This document shows, piece by piece, positions 37,040 to 49,889 of a stretch of DNA of 64,000 nucleotides. A program made the position numbers and the translations under genes. The first letter of the stretch is position 1; each line of letters starts with the position of its first letter. Origin of the DNA: Gnetum montanum (taxonomy: Eukaryota > Streptophyta > Gnetopsida > Gnetales > Gnetaceae); NCBI GenBank assembly GCA_015680685.1, contig MNCI01035006.1:87715-151714 (forward strand), read 5' to 3'. The notes below the pieces were generated by a model, which saw only the letters and a program-made list of their open reading frames with translations, had not been told where the DNA came from and ran no database searches.

Positions 37040-39300
37040 GTATAGCCCCACATGAAAGCCTTTGATAATGCTTACTATCTTTAAGGGATTGTAAGTAATT
37101 GGTAAAAGCTGCAATTGTTTTCCCACATCTTCATTGAACATGCAAAAATCTTGTATAAGTCCTTACCCCCTAGATCGATTCAAAGATGGGCAAACATGGT
37201 TAGAATCTTCTACATAAGATTTTAGACCTGTGCCTAACTTTCAAACATCTACAAAAAGATGATAAGATGAAGGCATAAAGTTTATGAACCTCTTGACATC
37301 ACCATGGAGAGCTATATGAAGATTGCCCACTATTGTACAAATCATAGTTTTAGAGAAAGAGAGCAATTAATGCATATTGTGAAAGGGCTAAGGAAAGAGA
37401 AAAGAAAGTGCTTAGATATATACATGATGGACCAAGTACACAAAAAGCCTATGGCCTAAATCAAAGCTCTCTTAGACATCATTGCAAGCATGAAAGTTGA
37501 GTGGTGAAACTAAAAGTTGGCTCAGGAGTATAATTAGGATTCATTGCATAGATGGGAGGCTAAAGACATTGAAGATACTACTAAACCTTCCACTGTAGTT
37601 GAGGCTTCAACATAAGATCAAATTTTAATGAACAAAGCATTGATAGACTTGATATACTATGTGGATTGAGTTTGTGATGCAATGGATGAAAAGATGATTA
37701 CTACTCTCAAGGACATTGAGGATAAGATGGTTGAAGCTACAATCAAAGCAATTGTACCACATGAACATCGAAAGAGGTATGATGGTAAGGGTAAAGGAAA
37801 GTCCTCTCACTCTAAAATCACTTCAAAAGATTTAAATGAGGTTTTCTCATCATTCAATGATGAGGGTCCCTACAACTACTGCATAAACTCTCATGGTTTT
37901 TAGTGTTTTCTAGTCATGGCTCACATGATTGGTGAGATGGTGTAATCTAGATTACCTTTGAATCCAAGATACATGGAGAGGTAAATAAGAAGGAATCCAT
38001 GCCCTGGTCATTCATGCTATCTTGGTGGTGCATATCTATAGCCCATGTAGTGATACCAATAGTGGCAAGCTTTAAATCCATGAGATGTTGCTTTATGGAA
38101 TCTCTTGAATCCAATGTAACAATAGATGAAACTTCTACCTAATTCCTCCTTTTATGGTGCATAGGTAGGTACTTATCAAATCCCAATAATGATACCTTAA
38201 TAGTACCTACCTGCATCTAGCAATCCTACCACCCAAGCTCCCCTACAACAATAGCAACAACTTCTATTTCCTAGTCCTATGCAAGGTGGAATACCTAGTC
38301 AACCATAACCAAGACAAGTAAAATCATGTAATATTTCCCATTATAATAATCATGCTTCTATCTATGCATCTAGGTAATATTACAAATCATCTATTTATTT
38401 GGTTATGAGAGGAAGTTTGAGGTCCAATGATAAAAAATCTTATCACAAGTGCAGATGTGAGAATCATGGGACTGGACCTATATCATTTTCTTCACATTTT
38501 AAAAAGGTAAATCCCTCAAGATAGATAAAAGCCCACACTTAAGAGGTCTTGATAAAACCCCTTGATTATTATCTAATTACACTATCAACTTTAGGGATGA
38601 GTTCCATTATTATGTCTAATAGAAATAACATAATGTCACCCAATGATGATATTATAAACATCTTCATGTCTATGGTGGCAATGTAGGTAGTTAAAGAAGG
38701 ATTTTTTTCAAAATAATGATCAAATATTATTAGTTCCATGGTGAAGATCCAAATTGATGAAAAGGATCATTACCTAGCTCTTTATGACTCCAATTTTGGA
38801 GTCAGTCTCATCTAATTACAATAGTATTTTGATTAGGAGTTTCCTTCTCTCAAGGCTACAAACATTCAATTTATGCATAATCCATGGGATAGGTATGTAA
38901 TGTGATCACTTCTATTGTAAGTTGGTCATATCCCATTGATTTCTTAGTGTTCAAATCAGAGAACAAGGTGAAAGAGGATCTTCCTATTAGCATGGAAAAA
39001 GGCTAATTAAGCATTGTAAATATCATGTTGATCTTTCAAGATCTTCACCTTGAGAATAGCAGATGGATGATACTATAATGATGAATTACAAGTGAATATC
39101 TTATGATCCTTTCAAGTCTTATTGCATCATGGGCATAAGCCATTCAGACAAGCCAAATGGAGCATTTGCTAAGCAACACTTAGTGTATCGTAATGAATAT
39201 ATTTCATATCTAATCATGCTTAGATCTTAGTCTAACCCTTAAAAGGCTTTCCAAGTGGTAAATGTGGATTATTTTTAAGGGAAGAGTCCTCCACCCCATG
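37040..39300 (+). pseudogene. gag and protease remnant of another gypsy element
   Basis: On the plus strand, with frameshifts, a Gag-like core appears at about 37130-37520 (APxSIQRWAN-like, EREQLMHIVKGLRKEKRK). A charged, partly helical segment at 37627-37903 (DEKMITTLKDIEDKMVEATI) follows. A Pro/Gln-rich tail lies at 38200-38310, and a zinc-knuckle-like CRCENHGTGP at about 38450-38480. A protease-like core at about 38743-38800 reads LALYDSNFGVSLI, with D-S-N in place of D-S-G. The part after protease is stop-rich and no RT is found, so the element is truncated. It is in the opposite orientation to its neighbours B2 and C2, and its LTRs were not found; the left one may have been lost in the N gap. 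Confidence 0.55.
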
Positions 39301-40867
39301 TCAAAATTTATTTTTTTTGCTATTTTTGTTTATGCATGTAATAAAGATTGATATGTTTAGCTACAATTTTTTACTTTTTGATCTTAATAGATAAGCAATC
39401 ATAATATTTTCTTTTCTTTTGGAGTGTTTTTATTTATGTGTTTGGGAATGTGCTTTATGAATGCTCATCTAATAAGCCAATGATGGATGGATGAGCTACA
39501 AATGCAATGATGATGCGAGAGCATCAAACAGGTCCAACATGAAACTTTGATCAATGGAATTCCCATGCAACAGTATTTATCCATCCACTTTTCTTCTATC
39601 CATCACTGGTGAACTAGGATTAGATTTAGCATGGTGTAGGAGCTTATAATACACGATTTTGAAGCTAATGCTACCAAAACTTTAGGCTAGTGATTTGTCC
39701 ACACATTAGGTATGATCTCTAAAATCCTAGAAGAGTTTTTGATCATTGGTACAAAAAGTGTATATCTTCAATGGTTCTTGTGATTACTAAAGGGGTGTAA
39801 TCAATGTGATTGGACCAAGGTGAATGTGGTACCTTGCATAGTCACCCTAGTCAGAAGAGGTTTATGATTCCATGAACTTGTGTGTGCCATGTGGTGAAGG
39901 ATGAAATCTCATATTCATGCAAGTTGAAGACTCTAGGTGGTGATTTGGCACTCTAATCATTCCCATGATTCTCATGCTTCATCAAAAACCCTCTTCCTAT
40001 GAAATAATTAAAAAGAAAAATGTATATGATGAAAAATAAAAAAAATAGTGTTGAATAAATAGAAAAAAATGATGATGAAAAAAAATAAAATTTGGAAAAC
40101 AAAGAAAAAGAAAAGATAGAAGAGGTAATGAAAAGAGTAATATACTTTCAAGATTATTGGTTTGTATAAATCAATATGTTTACCATTCCAAACTGATCTC
40201 ATAATTTCTCACATCCAAATCAAACTAATAATTGAATCTGTACCTATGTAAACTTTTCTTATGTTCAACCCACTACCCAAATCATTTGAATTTTCATAAT
40301 GTTACAATCTAAGACAATCTCTTACTCATCCCTATCCATGGCCATGAAGACTTAGAATTCTCTATTTTAGTGAACCTTGATCATGTTGTTAATCGCTACT
40401 TCCATCCAAATCACTAATCATTTGTTCCAAGGATCAACCATCATCATTCTTGATCCAACCACTGATCACATTCAAACCCAAAAAAGTTTTTCTTATTGGT
40501 CATGGTATTGTGAACTTTATTGGGATGTGAAATTGGTTAGCATAGTTAAGGGAATTGATGAGAGGTTTTTGATAGAGAAATAGTTAGGGATCCTATTGAA
40601 CATATGTGCACAAATGGAGGAAAACCAAACTAGAATCTTGAATTTTGGATGTTTGGTGACATGTTGCCTTAGTTTGATTCCACCAATGATTAGACTATAG
40701 AACAATCAATGCTACATGGCACTAGGAATGGTAGGTATGACCTTGAGCTTGGAATGGGAACTTTAAGGTTGATCCCTATTTTATAGATGATTAATAGTGA
40801 AAGGATGCAGTAGAGGATCTCTCATGTAGTATAGGACATGCTTACATGCTCCATGATGTTACACCAG
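39301..40867. other. Unassigned region between gypsy remnant and C2
   Basis: No gene or repeat pair is recognised. 40010-40140 is strongly purine-rich (A and G with few other bases). 39480-40000 has no open frame longer than about 40 codons. It may be the untranslated part of the plus-strand gypsy remnant, but nothing shows this directly. Confidence 0.3.
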
Positions 40868-42072
40868 AAAAATTCAATGCTTAAAAACTAAAGATCTCTA
40901 GTGGATAGTTTAACCTTGGATCCTAAGGGCTAATGAGAAAGAGGATCCAAGGCATCCTGGATAGTCTTGTCGATCACCTAAGGACTTAGAAAGTATAAAG
41001 CAATGTAGTTAAATTGAGTGGGAAATGTAGATTTAACCTAAGAAAAAGCACAAGAATTAACTTGAAATAAACTTGCAATTATAAATTTTATTGAAATAAT
41101 AACATGTTAATAGAATAGAGTTCAAAAGAGTACAAGTATGTGCCTAGGTGCATAAGGAGCTTTCTAAATGATGCTTGAAGTCTGGTAAAATTGGTAGATT
41201 GTGTCCTATAGTTAGTTACATGATCTATGTGCTTTGAAGCTTTAATTTTTGAAACTCCCTACTGGTTCTTAGGTTTAGGTCTATTACATTGGTTGAACAA
41301 ATGGTGGATAATTACTTGATTTTTTTGCTACTAAGTAATTACTCTGAGAGTCTCTATTACTTAGTCGATTGTCAATTTGCCTAAAAATGTCCTTGTAATG
41401 TGGTTGAATTTTGTTTAAATAGGCTCCTTGGTGTTGATACATTACTACAACTCTTTGCCATGATTACTAATAGATTGCTACAAATTATAGGTATGACAGG
41501 TGATAAGTGCCATAAACAATATGTTGGCTTTAAAAAAGATATGCTGGCTTCAAGGAAATGTGCTATCTTCATTAAAAAAGATATGCTGGCTTCAAGGAAA
41601 TGTGCTGTCTTCACCAAAGATACATTGGCCTTAGGAAAGATATGCTAGCTTTCATGGGAAGTATGCTAGCCATGATGTTTCTTAGCAAAAGTACGCTAGT
41701 TTTGGCATCTTCTAGCAAAAATTACACTAGTTTTGATGCAAAAATTAATAGCCCATAAATTAATACACTAGTTGCAATTTGTTCTAGCATATTAATTGCC
41801 ATGACCAATAAAAGTACTGTGAAAAATCCAAATTTGGCAAGCCCCAAGGCATTTTCAAGCTTTCCAAGCCTAGATACATGCTTGATATAGCTTTTTCCAC
41901 TTGAGAAGTGAGGCAATAATAACTTATGAGGTATTTTTAGCCCCAATAAATTGAAGTATGTGAGATTGTAGCTCATGAACTACAAACCTCACATTTTACA
42001 ATGAAATCTTACCTTAATTTTTGATGGTAAAGGTTACAAGTCTACAACATGAAATTTCTTTATGGTGTTTCA
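40868..42072 (-). repeat. 3' LTR of element C2
   Basis: Shares its outer end (plus ...GTGTTTCA) and several long blocks with 2460-3997. On the minus strand a TATTTAAA-type TATA site lies near 41415-41408, at the equivalent of TATAAAAG in C1. The left edge is uncertain by about 10 bp. It is about 330 bp shorter than C1. Confidence 0.52.
41532..41760. repeat. 42-bp tandem repeat and TATGCTAGC cluster in LTR C2
   Basis: A 40-bp unit containing GATATGCTGGCTTCAAGG occurs at 41532-41571 and again at 41574-41613 with one difference. It is followed by six degenerate relatives (near 41620, 41640, 41662, 41692, 41725 and 41763), built on TATGCTAGC, TACGCTAG or TACACTAG. Confidence 0.65.
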
Positions 42073-43209
42073 TTGGCTCCGCTTTGTTGATGTTTTTAGA
42101 ATTGACTCGAGAGACATCGACAACGAATGCAAAACAACACCATAGGTTTGCTATTAATGTTTCCTCTTTGTGCTTGATTCTGTAGCTATTGAACCATGTT
42201 GAAGAGTATTTGTAATAATAAGATAAGATCACAATGGGATGATATGAGATAAAAGCTATATTTAGTTATGAGGAAATGGTCATAGGGGTCAATAATGAAT
42301 TCCACATGTTAGCATCATGGTTATGGTATGATGGTGACATGCTAAATGATCAATGAGGTCTTCGTGCTTTGTGTTTCAAAATGATGGTGACTCAGTAATG
42401 TTCTTGAAGAATGAACACTCCGCTACAAGGCTTCTTTGGCCATTAGGATCATCCCTTTGTGTGTTTGAAGCCATTGATTTATCTTTTTAGGCTTCATTCA
42501 CCTTTTTAGCTATCTTTGGTAATTTGCTTCCCCCTCTTTTTCTTGTGGGATAAAACCTTTATTGGATTTCATTGTCAAGGTTGAACTCAATTTGGTTTTC
42601 TCATTGAATGAGATGTGTTATATCAAATGAACTTAATAGTGGAGTATGACAAAGGAAACATCACATGGCCATAATGCATGAGTGCCAAACATAGGTCATC
42701 ATTGTTGGTGGGGCAAGAAAGGGTATAATTAGGCTATAGGATTGGGCTAAAAAGGGGAGGAGCTGGGGGGGGGGGGGGGNAATGTAAGTGATGTGAAACA
42801 AACACTCTTGGTACGGTAGGATAAGGTATCCAAATATCATGCATCAAGGTCATGTGGTAACTTGCTACTGTGATGAGTTTCACCTTTGTGATCACTTCAG
42901 GCTTTATCCTATACACAAAAATCCAAGAGAACAAGAAAAGAAGAAAAAATACATGTTACAAAACATTTCATAAGGCTATGCTAGACAACTAGCAAGACTA
43001 TAGGCCATCATGGGTTACTATTAGTTTAACATCCAAGAGATTTGTATCATGTGAATTAGATCTACAAAGCTTGTAGTTCATTCATTGTGCCAAATAGAGA
43101 GATTGAGAGAGAGAGAGGGATCATGTAGGCTCTCTTGTTATGAGTTGTAAAGGCTGTTAATGTCAATTTTTGATTTATACCTACAAAGCAAGTCACGTTA
43201 GATGTAATA
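42073..43209 (-). other. 3' untranslated region of C2
   Basis: No coding signal. It contains a run of 15 G followed by one N (42765-42780), a point where the assembly evidently failed. The block beside the LTR (42085-42135) has no clear polypurine tract. Confidence 0.45.
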
Positions 43210-45060
43210 AGGCTTGATATAGGAATGGGTGATTAGGTTGATCAATTTATTTCCATCCATGTTGGCCACTCTGAAGGCTCCATTACCTTAGGCTTTGGTG
43301 ACCAAGAAAGGTCCCTCCTAGTTGGCTGAGAATTTGTTCGCATGTTTGCAAACAACCTTAAGGACCTGGTCTTCTTCCTTGATCTCTCATTTATTTAGGT
43401 CATGCTGATGCTATTTCTTCTACTTCTCTTGGTATCATTCGATGTGAGCAAGCATTTCTATCCATTGCTTTTCCACTAAATCTAGATCAATGGTATGTAG
43501 CTCCTTATTTTGCTCATCATTGATGAAATCAGATAAAGGCACTCTAAGCAATGGAACCTATAATTCACGAGGTAAAACAACTTTAAATTCATAAACCAAG
43601 CTATATGGAATGAGCATAGTTGTAGTTCAAAAGGTAGGTTGATAGGCCCAAAGTGTGTGGACAAGTTGCTCATGCCACTTCCATCTACTATTGTTCAACA
43701 TCTTCTTAAGGGTAGTTTATGATTGCCTTGTTGTTAGCTTGAACTTATCCATTGGCTTGAGGGTAGTGTGGTGATGAAAAGAAATGTTTAATGCCTAGGA
43801 CTTGACAAAAGGATTGCATTTATTGGCTACTAAACTATGGTACATTATTTGTGACTATGATTAAAGGTATGCCAAAATGGGCTACTATGTTATCTTGTAT
43901 AAATCTACAAACTTTTTGAGATGATGTTTTATTTATGGGAATAGCTTCAACCAACTTGGTAAAATATTTGGTTGTAGTGATGATAAAGCTATGTACTATG
44001 GAAGACTTGGGCATTATAGGTTTAATAATGTCCAATCCCCATTACTGAAATGGCCAAGTTATTTGAGTAGTATGTAGCTCCGTTGGTGGCACATGTGTTA
44101 GGTTATTATGTTGTTGATAGGTATGATAGGTTTTAACCTTCTATAGGTAGTCACTTTCTATATAAAACCAATAATAACCTAGTCATCTAATCTTTTCAAC
44201 CATGGCTCTAGGTCATATATGTCCTCCACATACACCTTTGTGAACTTGCTCAAGGACTGTGCAGGCTTTGGTTTTTCCCAAGCACACTAACAATATGTCA
44301 TCATTGGATTTTCAACATAGTGTGTTATCATTAATAATGACATATTGTCTTGATATTTTACATACAATGTCCTTTTGAGGAGTAGGCAAGCCTTGTGGAG
44401 ATTCACCATGTATTAGGTAAAACTTGATATTTTCATACCACTCTGTTTGAGGAGTGATATTAATAGTGACTATAGAGATAGCTTCAGTGTTTTGCATAAT
44501 GGAAATGACATAGTTCATGGTTAAGAAGGGTAACTTGCTAAACACATTGGGCATCACACTTAGGGATAAGGTTGCAATGGCATCGACTAAGGTATTCTCG
44601 ATTTGGGGTATATGTTGAATACCAACATCTATAAATTGTTGCATTAGTTTCTTATCTAGGTCACCATAAGATTGAAAATGTTTAGATTTACATGCATAAA
44701 TATCTATTACTTAATTAAACACAAGTTGTGAATCACCTTTAATCATTAGGCATTTGATTTATTGGTCATGGGCTACCATCATTCCCCTAATCAATCTCTC
44801 ATACTCCGCTACATTGTTAGTGCATGGAAACTAAAAATGGTATGCAAAGGGTTGGATTACATTAGAAGGTGATGAAATGATGGTGGTAGAAATTGTCCCA
44901 TAGGTAGTTGAAGGTCTGTCAAAGTGCATGATTGCCTCATAACCCTCAGGTATCTCATTTACAATGTTAACATTCTCATCAGGGAACTTAGGGTCAATGG
45001 ATACATGATCCTCCATTGGGGAGGCTATATGTTGTGCAACTATAGCTTGGCCTTTGGTTA
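43210..45060 (-). pseudogene. Decayed RNase H and integrase of C2
   Basis: RNase H: HFDRPSTTYGTIST near 44940-44900, then FPCTNNVAEYERLIRG near 44830-44785 and ending VGIQHIPQIENTLVDAIATL (about 44625-44566). Integrase: zinc part near 44250-44120 (EQVHKGVCGGH), with both Cys of the CxxC replaced by Tyr. The catalytic core includes GLDIIKPIMPKSS (about 44045-44005) and FGIPLIIVTNNVP, where the second catalytic Asp is Asn (codons near 43850). PHYPQANG (about 43755-43732) follows, and then the conserved TPYSLVYG-like block as IPYSLVYEFKVVLPREL (about 43610-43560). The enzyme is dead, with several stops. Confidence 0.75.
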
Positions 45061-46700
45061 AGGCTTGGGAAATGTAATGTAGGTTAGACTCAGCTATTAT
45101 GGCTTTTCAACGAACTATCTGACTACTTTCATAGATATTGGTCATTATGGCCCTAAGCACATTGTCCTTACACATGACATTGACTTAGCTCCTAAAGAGG
45201 TAGTGCCTTCAATTCTTTAACAAGAATACTAGGGCTAGATAGTACTTCTTCACTTTAGTGTATCAAGTCTTGTAGGAAATTAATGCATGAATTAGGTAGT
45301 ATACCAGCATCTCTATTTCATCACCTTGTTTTTAATGGAGTAGAGAGGTGATGGACATGTTAGAGATAGCAAGGTAGGTGTAAAAAGGTTTATGATTTTA
45401 TGAAAAATAGACTATGGGTAGTTGCACCAACTCTTGCTTAGGGTTTTCAAAGGCTTCATGGCATTGAGCCATCCACTCATAGCAAACTCCTTTTTAAGAA
45501 AATGTTACATGGGTTGTAACTTATTCATAAGCCTGATGATGAATCTATGGATAAGTTGTAATTTACCTTGTATTCCCTAGAGCTTCTTAAGGTTAGTGGG
45601 TGTTGCCAAGTTGGTTATGGCTTTAACCTTATCACGATCGACATGTATACCTACTTCAAACACTAAAAAGCTAAGCATCTTACTAGTTTTGACACCAAAG
45701 ACACACTTCTTAGGTTTAAGCCTAAGTTCATATTTGAGACATTGTTTCAACACAAGGTTAAGATCATGTGCATGGAAATTGGCCATTTTGGATTTAATTG
45801 CTATGTCATTCATGCAGTCATTAAGTAACCCTAGCATGTAATCACTAAAGATATACATCATGACTTGTTGATAGGTTGCACCTACATTCATTAGACAAAA
45901 GGGCATCATGAGGTAATAAAAGGTTCTCCAAGGGGTTATGAAGGTCATACAAAGTTGATGCTCTAGGTTAATCCTAACTTGGTTGTATCTCAAGAACCCA
46001 TCCATGAAAATAACAAGGCATGTACAACTGTAGTATCGATAAGTTGGTCAATACTAGACAAAGAAAAATAATCTTCAATAGTTTCCTTATTCATGTCTTG
46101 AAAATTAATACAAATACATATACTCCCATTTTCTTAGGAACTACCACTATTTTAGACACCCAATTGGCATAATCGAAGCTCAAATGAAACCAACTTGATA
46201 CCATTTCATGATTTCATCACAAACTAACAAGGCTAAAGCTGGTCTAATCATGCAAATTGTTTACTTAATTGGCTTGATACTAGGATCAAGTATGATGCTA
46301 TGTTGCACTAGTCATGGGTCAATAACTATCATATCTTCATATCACTAGGAAAAGACCTTAATGTTATCTTAGAGGACCTTGGTGATGTCTTGAGCCTGTT
46401 GAGGTTTCAATGAGAAATTTAATTTCATTGTTTTCTCCTCACCATTGTATGTCATGAAAGAAATCTCAACTAGAGATTCTTTAGTAATGTTGCCAACCTT
46501 AAGGTCAAGGATTTTAACAAGGTGTTCTAGCCATTCTAGAGGCTTTTCTATAGATGCTATGTGGTTGACAAGGCTCTCAAACTCAAGATCTAAGTAATTG
46601 AGATCAATTAATTGTTCAACATCACCATGAGGTCCACTTAGGTTCAGAGGAAAACTAAATTGCTTCTAGGTGTCCATACTCCAATCCTGCATATCAACCA
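45061..46700 (-). pseudogene. Decayed reverse transcriptase of C2
   Basis: The region just before RT (46560-46270) contains YEDMIVIDP, the gypsy block that comes ahead of RT. RT itself is open from 46005 to 45577: FLRYNQVRINLEHQ, TFITPWRTFYYLMMPFCL, then NVGATYQQVMMYIF. The catalytic Y-x-D-D position reads CMND (45816-45805), so one of the two essential Asp residues is lost. It continues LRLKPKKCVFGVKTSKMLSF and ends in the connection segment. The part at 45560-45070 is stop-rich and gradually passes into RNase H. Gly to Arg and Val changes and G-to-A type losses are common. Confidence 0.78.
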
Positions 46701-46779
46701 TAAGCACATTAAGTGGCACTTGTGTGATAAAATGATTAAATAATGCCAAAGTAGTGTAAATTAACTTAGTAATTAGGTA

Positions 46780-47220
46780 TAAATGATTCAAAGTGCATTA
46801 GATCAAAGGTTAAACAAGGTTCAAACATGGTTAAAAAGGTTATAAGAGGTAGGTTAGCGTAATTAAGATGAAACAAAGGTTAAATGATGTGGAAGAAGGT
46901 CAAATGAAGACCAAATGATGGTCAAAACCCATAAAATAATGTCAAGAAAAATCAAAAAAGGTCATATTGATGTCCACTGTCATTAATTGATGTCAAACGA
47001 AGGAAACTAAGGTCAAATGATGCCAAATGATAGAAACAGGTGGTGGAATAAGGTCAAATGGCTTGAAAATGATGAAAATGAAGCCAAATGATACCAAATG
47101 ATATGACATTGATGGTCAATAATGTATAACAAGGTCAAATCAAGTCATAACATAATGAATTAAGGCCAAATTAGTCAAGGTCGGTAATAGATGGTAAAAC
47201 ATTATCACTATAGGTTAATC
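46780..47220 (+). repeat. Degenerate short-repeat region rich in GGTCAAATGATG
   Basis: Words of the form AAGGTCAAATGATG, CCAAATGATG and GGTTAAA occur about every 12-30 bases through 440 bp, for example near 46895, 46910, 47010, 47023, 47053, 47090 and 47131. No open frame is present. There is no fixed period, so it looks like an old microsatellite-derived tract rather than a fresh array. Confidence 0.5.
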
Positions 47221-47329
47221 AAGGTTATATTTTGCGATTTTAGGCCTTAGTCGGCCATGGTGGAAGGCGATAAGATTGATGGGAGAGTTTGGGCACTTGG
47301 CAAGGTTGTTTTGAGGTCTTTTGGAGGTC

Positions 47330-49110
47330 AAAATGAAGCCTTTTTGAGAAAATACGCTAGACCTCTCAAAAAAATACAATGGCAAGCATATATCCTATAG
47401 GATCCAACGTATCTTTTGATAAAATGTGACTTATGAGGTTCATTTGGACTAGTTTTAGGATTGTAAGATCTTGAAATGCTAGAATAGTAGATTGGGAAAA
47501 GGAATTTGTCAACTTTGATGTTGATTTGACCTCTTAAAGTCAATCCATGTTGCCTAGGCTTGAGAAATATGTTATCCAACATATATTTAGAAGGCCATAA
47601 TGTATCTTTATAAGAAAATTAATTCCATGAGGTGTAAAGCATGTAATTTTGACTCCAAGAGGCTCCTAGGTTAGTGTCGAAATGTCAAGGTTATAAGATG
47701 GTCATTTTGAGATCAAAATGAGTCAATTTAAGGTTTGTTTGAAGCTCAAGACTTGAAAAATATGCTAGCTAGTGTATTTTTGCATGGCTAAAATGTATCT
47801 TTGATGAAAATTGGAATTTTCATACTCAAATCAAGGTCAAATGGTAGGTGGTTTTAAGATTCAAGGTTTTGGACTTTTTTAGGCTTCCCTAGTTGAATTT
47901 CAAGCCATTTGGAGTGTCTTAAGGATATGAAACTACCCCAAAAATCAAAAATACACTAGCTAGTGCATTTTTGGTAGCAACCAATGTATTTCTTGAGAAA
48001 TTTTGATTTCTTGGGAGTTTTGGTGGTCAATTGATTGGATTCTATGCCTTCTAAGGTCACTAGGATTTATGGCAAGGGTTTAGGCTTAAAACTGTCATTT
48101 TGGAAGGTTAATGGAGGTATGATTTGGGCACTTCTTCTTAACAGTACACTGGATAGCATATTTTTGATTGACACTAGCATAGGTTTGAAGATAATGATTT
48201 ATTTTAACCATTTTGACTTAGTTTCTAGGGCTTGATGGCTATGGGAGGCTCTGATAAGGTTTTGGGAATGAATGAAGGCATTTGGAGGTTAATTTGGCTA
48301 GTGGATGGTTTATTATGAGATTTTCCCCCCAAAGACACACTGGCTAGTGTATTTCTGGCCTATCCTAACATAATTTTGAGGTTTGCATGGGTTTTGATTA
48401 ATTTTAGGCTTTTCAGTTGGGGTTCCAAGATCTTCAAGGGCTCGGGGAAGGCTCCAAGTCTAGGCTTTGCAATTGTGAGGGTTATTGGAGGTTGTATTAG
48501 TTTATTATTTGATTAGCCTATCCAAAGATACACTAGACAACATATGTATGACTTAGGCCAACATATGTTTTGGTTTTGTATGAATTTTGACATCATGTAA
48601 TATGGTTTACTAGGTTTTTGGTGTTGTTAGGGACTTCGACTAAGGTTTTGGGCTTGATTTGGCGATTATAAGATCGATTAAAGGTCTATTTAGTTTAAGC
48701 CATTCCCATTCATTACAAAGATATGCTAGCCATGTATCTTTACTCATGTCAAGCATATTTTTTCTTGAAGTGGCTTGTTGTAAGTGCATTTTGTCTATTT
48801 TTGGGGTTAGAAACTTCCCAGTATCAATGCCAAGGTTTCCAATTTGGGATAAGGCTTCATTCGACTTCCATGGGTTGAGGATAGGTGGTTAGGATTACCT
48901 TGGCTATGGTTGGAGATTGCAACCCATCCTAAGGTTAAAAGTTAGATTTGGGCATTAATCCCAATGTATCTTTTATTAGAGGTTGTAAATCCCATTGTAT
49001 TGAGATTTTTAGTAGTTTACTTGAGAGGCACCTTATGGGCCCCATAAAAGTTTAAATGGTTACTTGGAATTAAAGACCACATAAACCCAATGTATTTTCT
49101 ATCTTTCTTA
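47330..49110 (+). repeat. Degenerate tandem array, period about 192 bp
   Basis: A core like AATACACTAGCTAGTGTATTT, itself nearly palindromic, recurs near 47351, 47564, 47758, 47949, 48143, 48332, 48524 and 48717. The steps are 213, 194, 191, 194, 189, 192 and 193 bases. Between cores each unit has phrases such as AATGTATCTTTGATG and TTTTGGGCTT. Two more half units follow (near 48961 and 49087). The plus and minus frames inside have no protein motif. Tat-lineage retrotransposons are known to carry such arrays in untranslated regions, and the array adjoins element C2. Confidence 0.65.
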
Positions 49111-49889
49111 TGTGAACATGGAGTTCACTGGTAGTTGTATGGGTGTTTTGAGTATGGAGATTATGACACCAACCCATAAGTGTGGGAATACTTCCCACAT
49201 TACCATTTTATCCAAACCATTTATCTCATTCCATGTCTTATAGGTAGTGCTTAGAATCAAGGCTTCTAAACCAAATTTGGCTCTAATCCTATTATCTCCT
49301 AGTGTATCTTTGCCATATTCTACCACAGAGGTAGCCCAACTACTTGGGGAAGAAGATTTGAGGGTTTTTGCATTTGCTTTGCTCAAGATGTTAAAGAGGA
49401 GAGGCACTAAAAGTAAGAACCCAACCATAGAGGAGGTAGATGCTTCTAACAAGGGAATTTCTCACCTACTAGCATGATTGCTAGGTATCCTTCTTTTCAC
49501 TATTTTTTACTAGTTTTGGGCCAAGATGTGTAGACGTTTTTTGTTGGCTAGGCCTGTTGGTTAAAGAAAATTTGGTTTTAAAAAACTTGGGTGATGCATC
49601 TAGGTTATGTAAATGTTTTTTTATCATTATTTTGACCTTAGGGACTTTCTTTACCAAGTTTTAAATATTTTATTCTACCCATTCTATGTGTTTTCATTGC
49701 TTTTTATTGAAAAAGTAGCACCACTTTTTAATTTTTTTAGAAGAAATTGGTATGGAAGTTTTGGTTTCTAAGGCCATAGATTTGTTCTATGTTGTTTAAT
49801 AGTTGAATTAGTGGTTGAATCACTAGTTTTTGACCTATAGTTAATTTTTTATGAATTTTTCTGTATACTAGTGCACAATGATTTTTTCA

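Larger units (their letters stand above)
40868..46700 (-). mobile_element. Tat/Ogre-like gypsy element C2, 3' part
   Basis: In minus-strand order: protease-RT linker from about 46700, RT, RNase H, integrase ending near 43210, a 1.1-kb 3' untranslated region, and an LTR at 42072-40868. The RT-RNase H-integrase order marks Ty3/gypsy. The RNase H and integrase block sequences fit the Tat/Ogre lineage (inference). gag and the 5' LTR are missing; upstream of pol the sequence changes into repeats (46780-49110), so the element is truncated or rearranged there. Confidence 0.68.

Noticed and set aside
36006-37053. Long open frames of 326-336 codons across the N run, both strands
   Set aside because: They consist almost wholly of undetermined bases; an artefact of translating N.
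42765-42780. Run of 15 G next to an N as a G-quadruplex
   Set aside because: The neighbouring N suggests a sequencing or assembly problem at a homopolymer.
49108-49452. Minus-strand open frame of 114 codons
   Set aside because: Has no motif; the plus strand over the same bases has a more protein-like composition and fits the exon pattern, though this is not certain.
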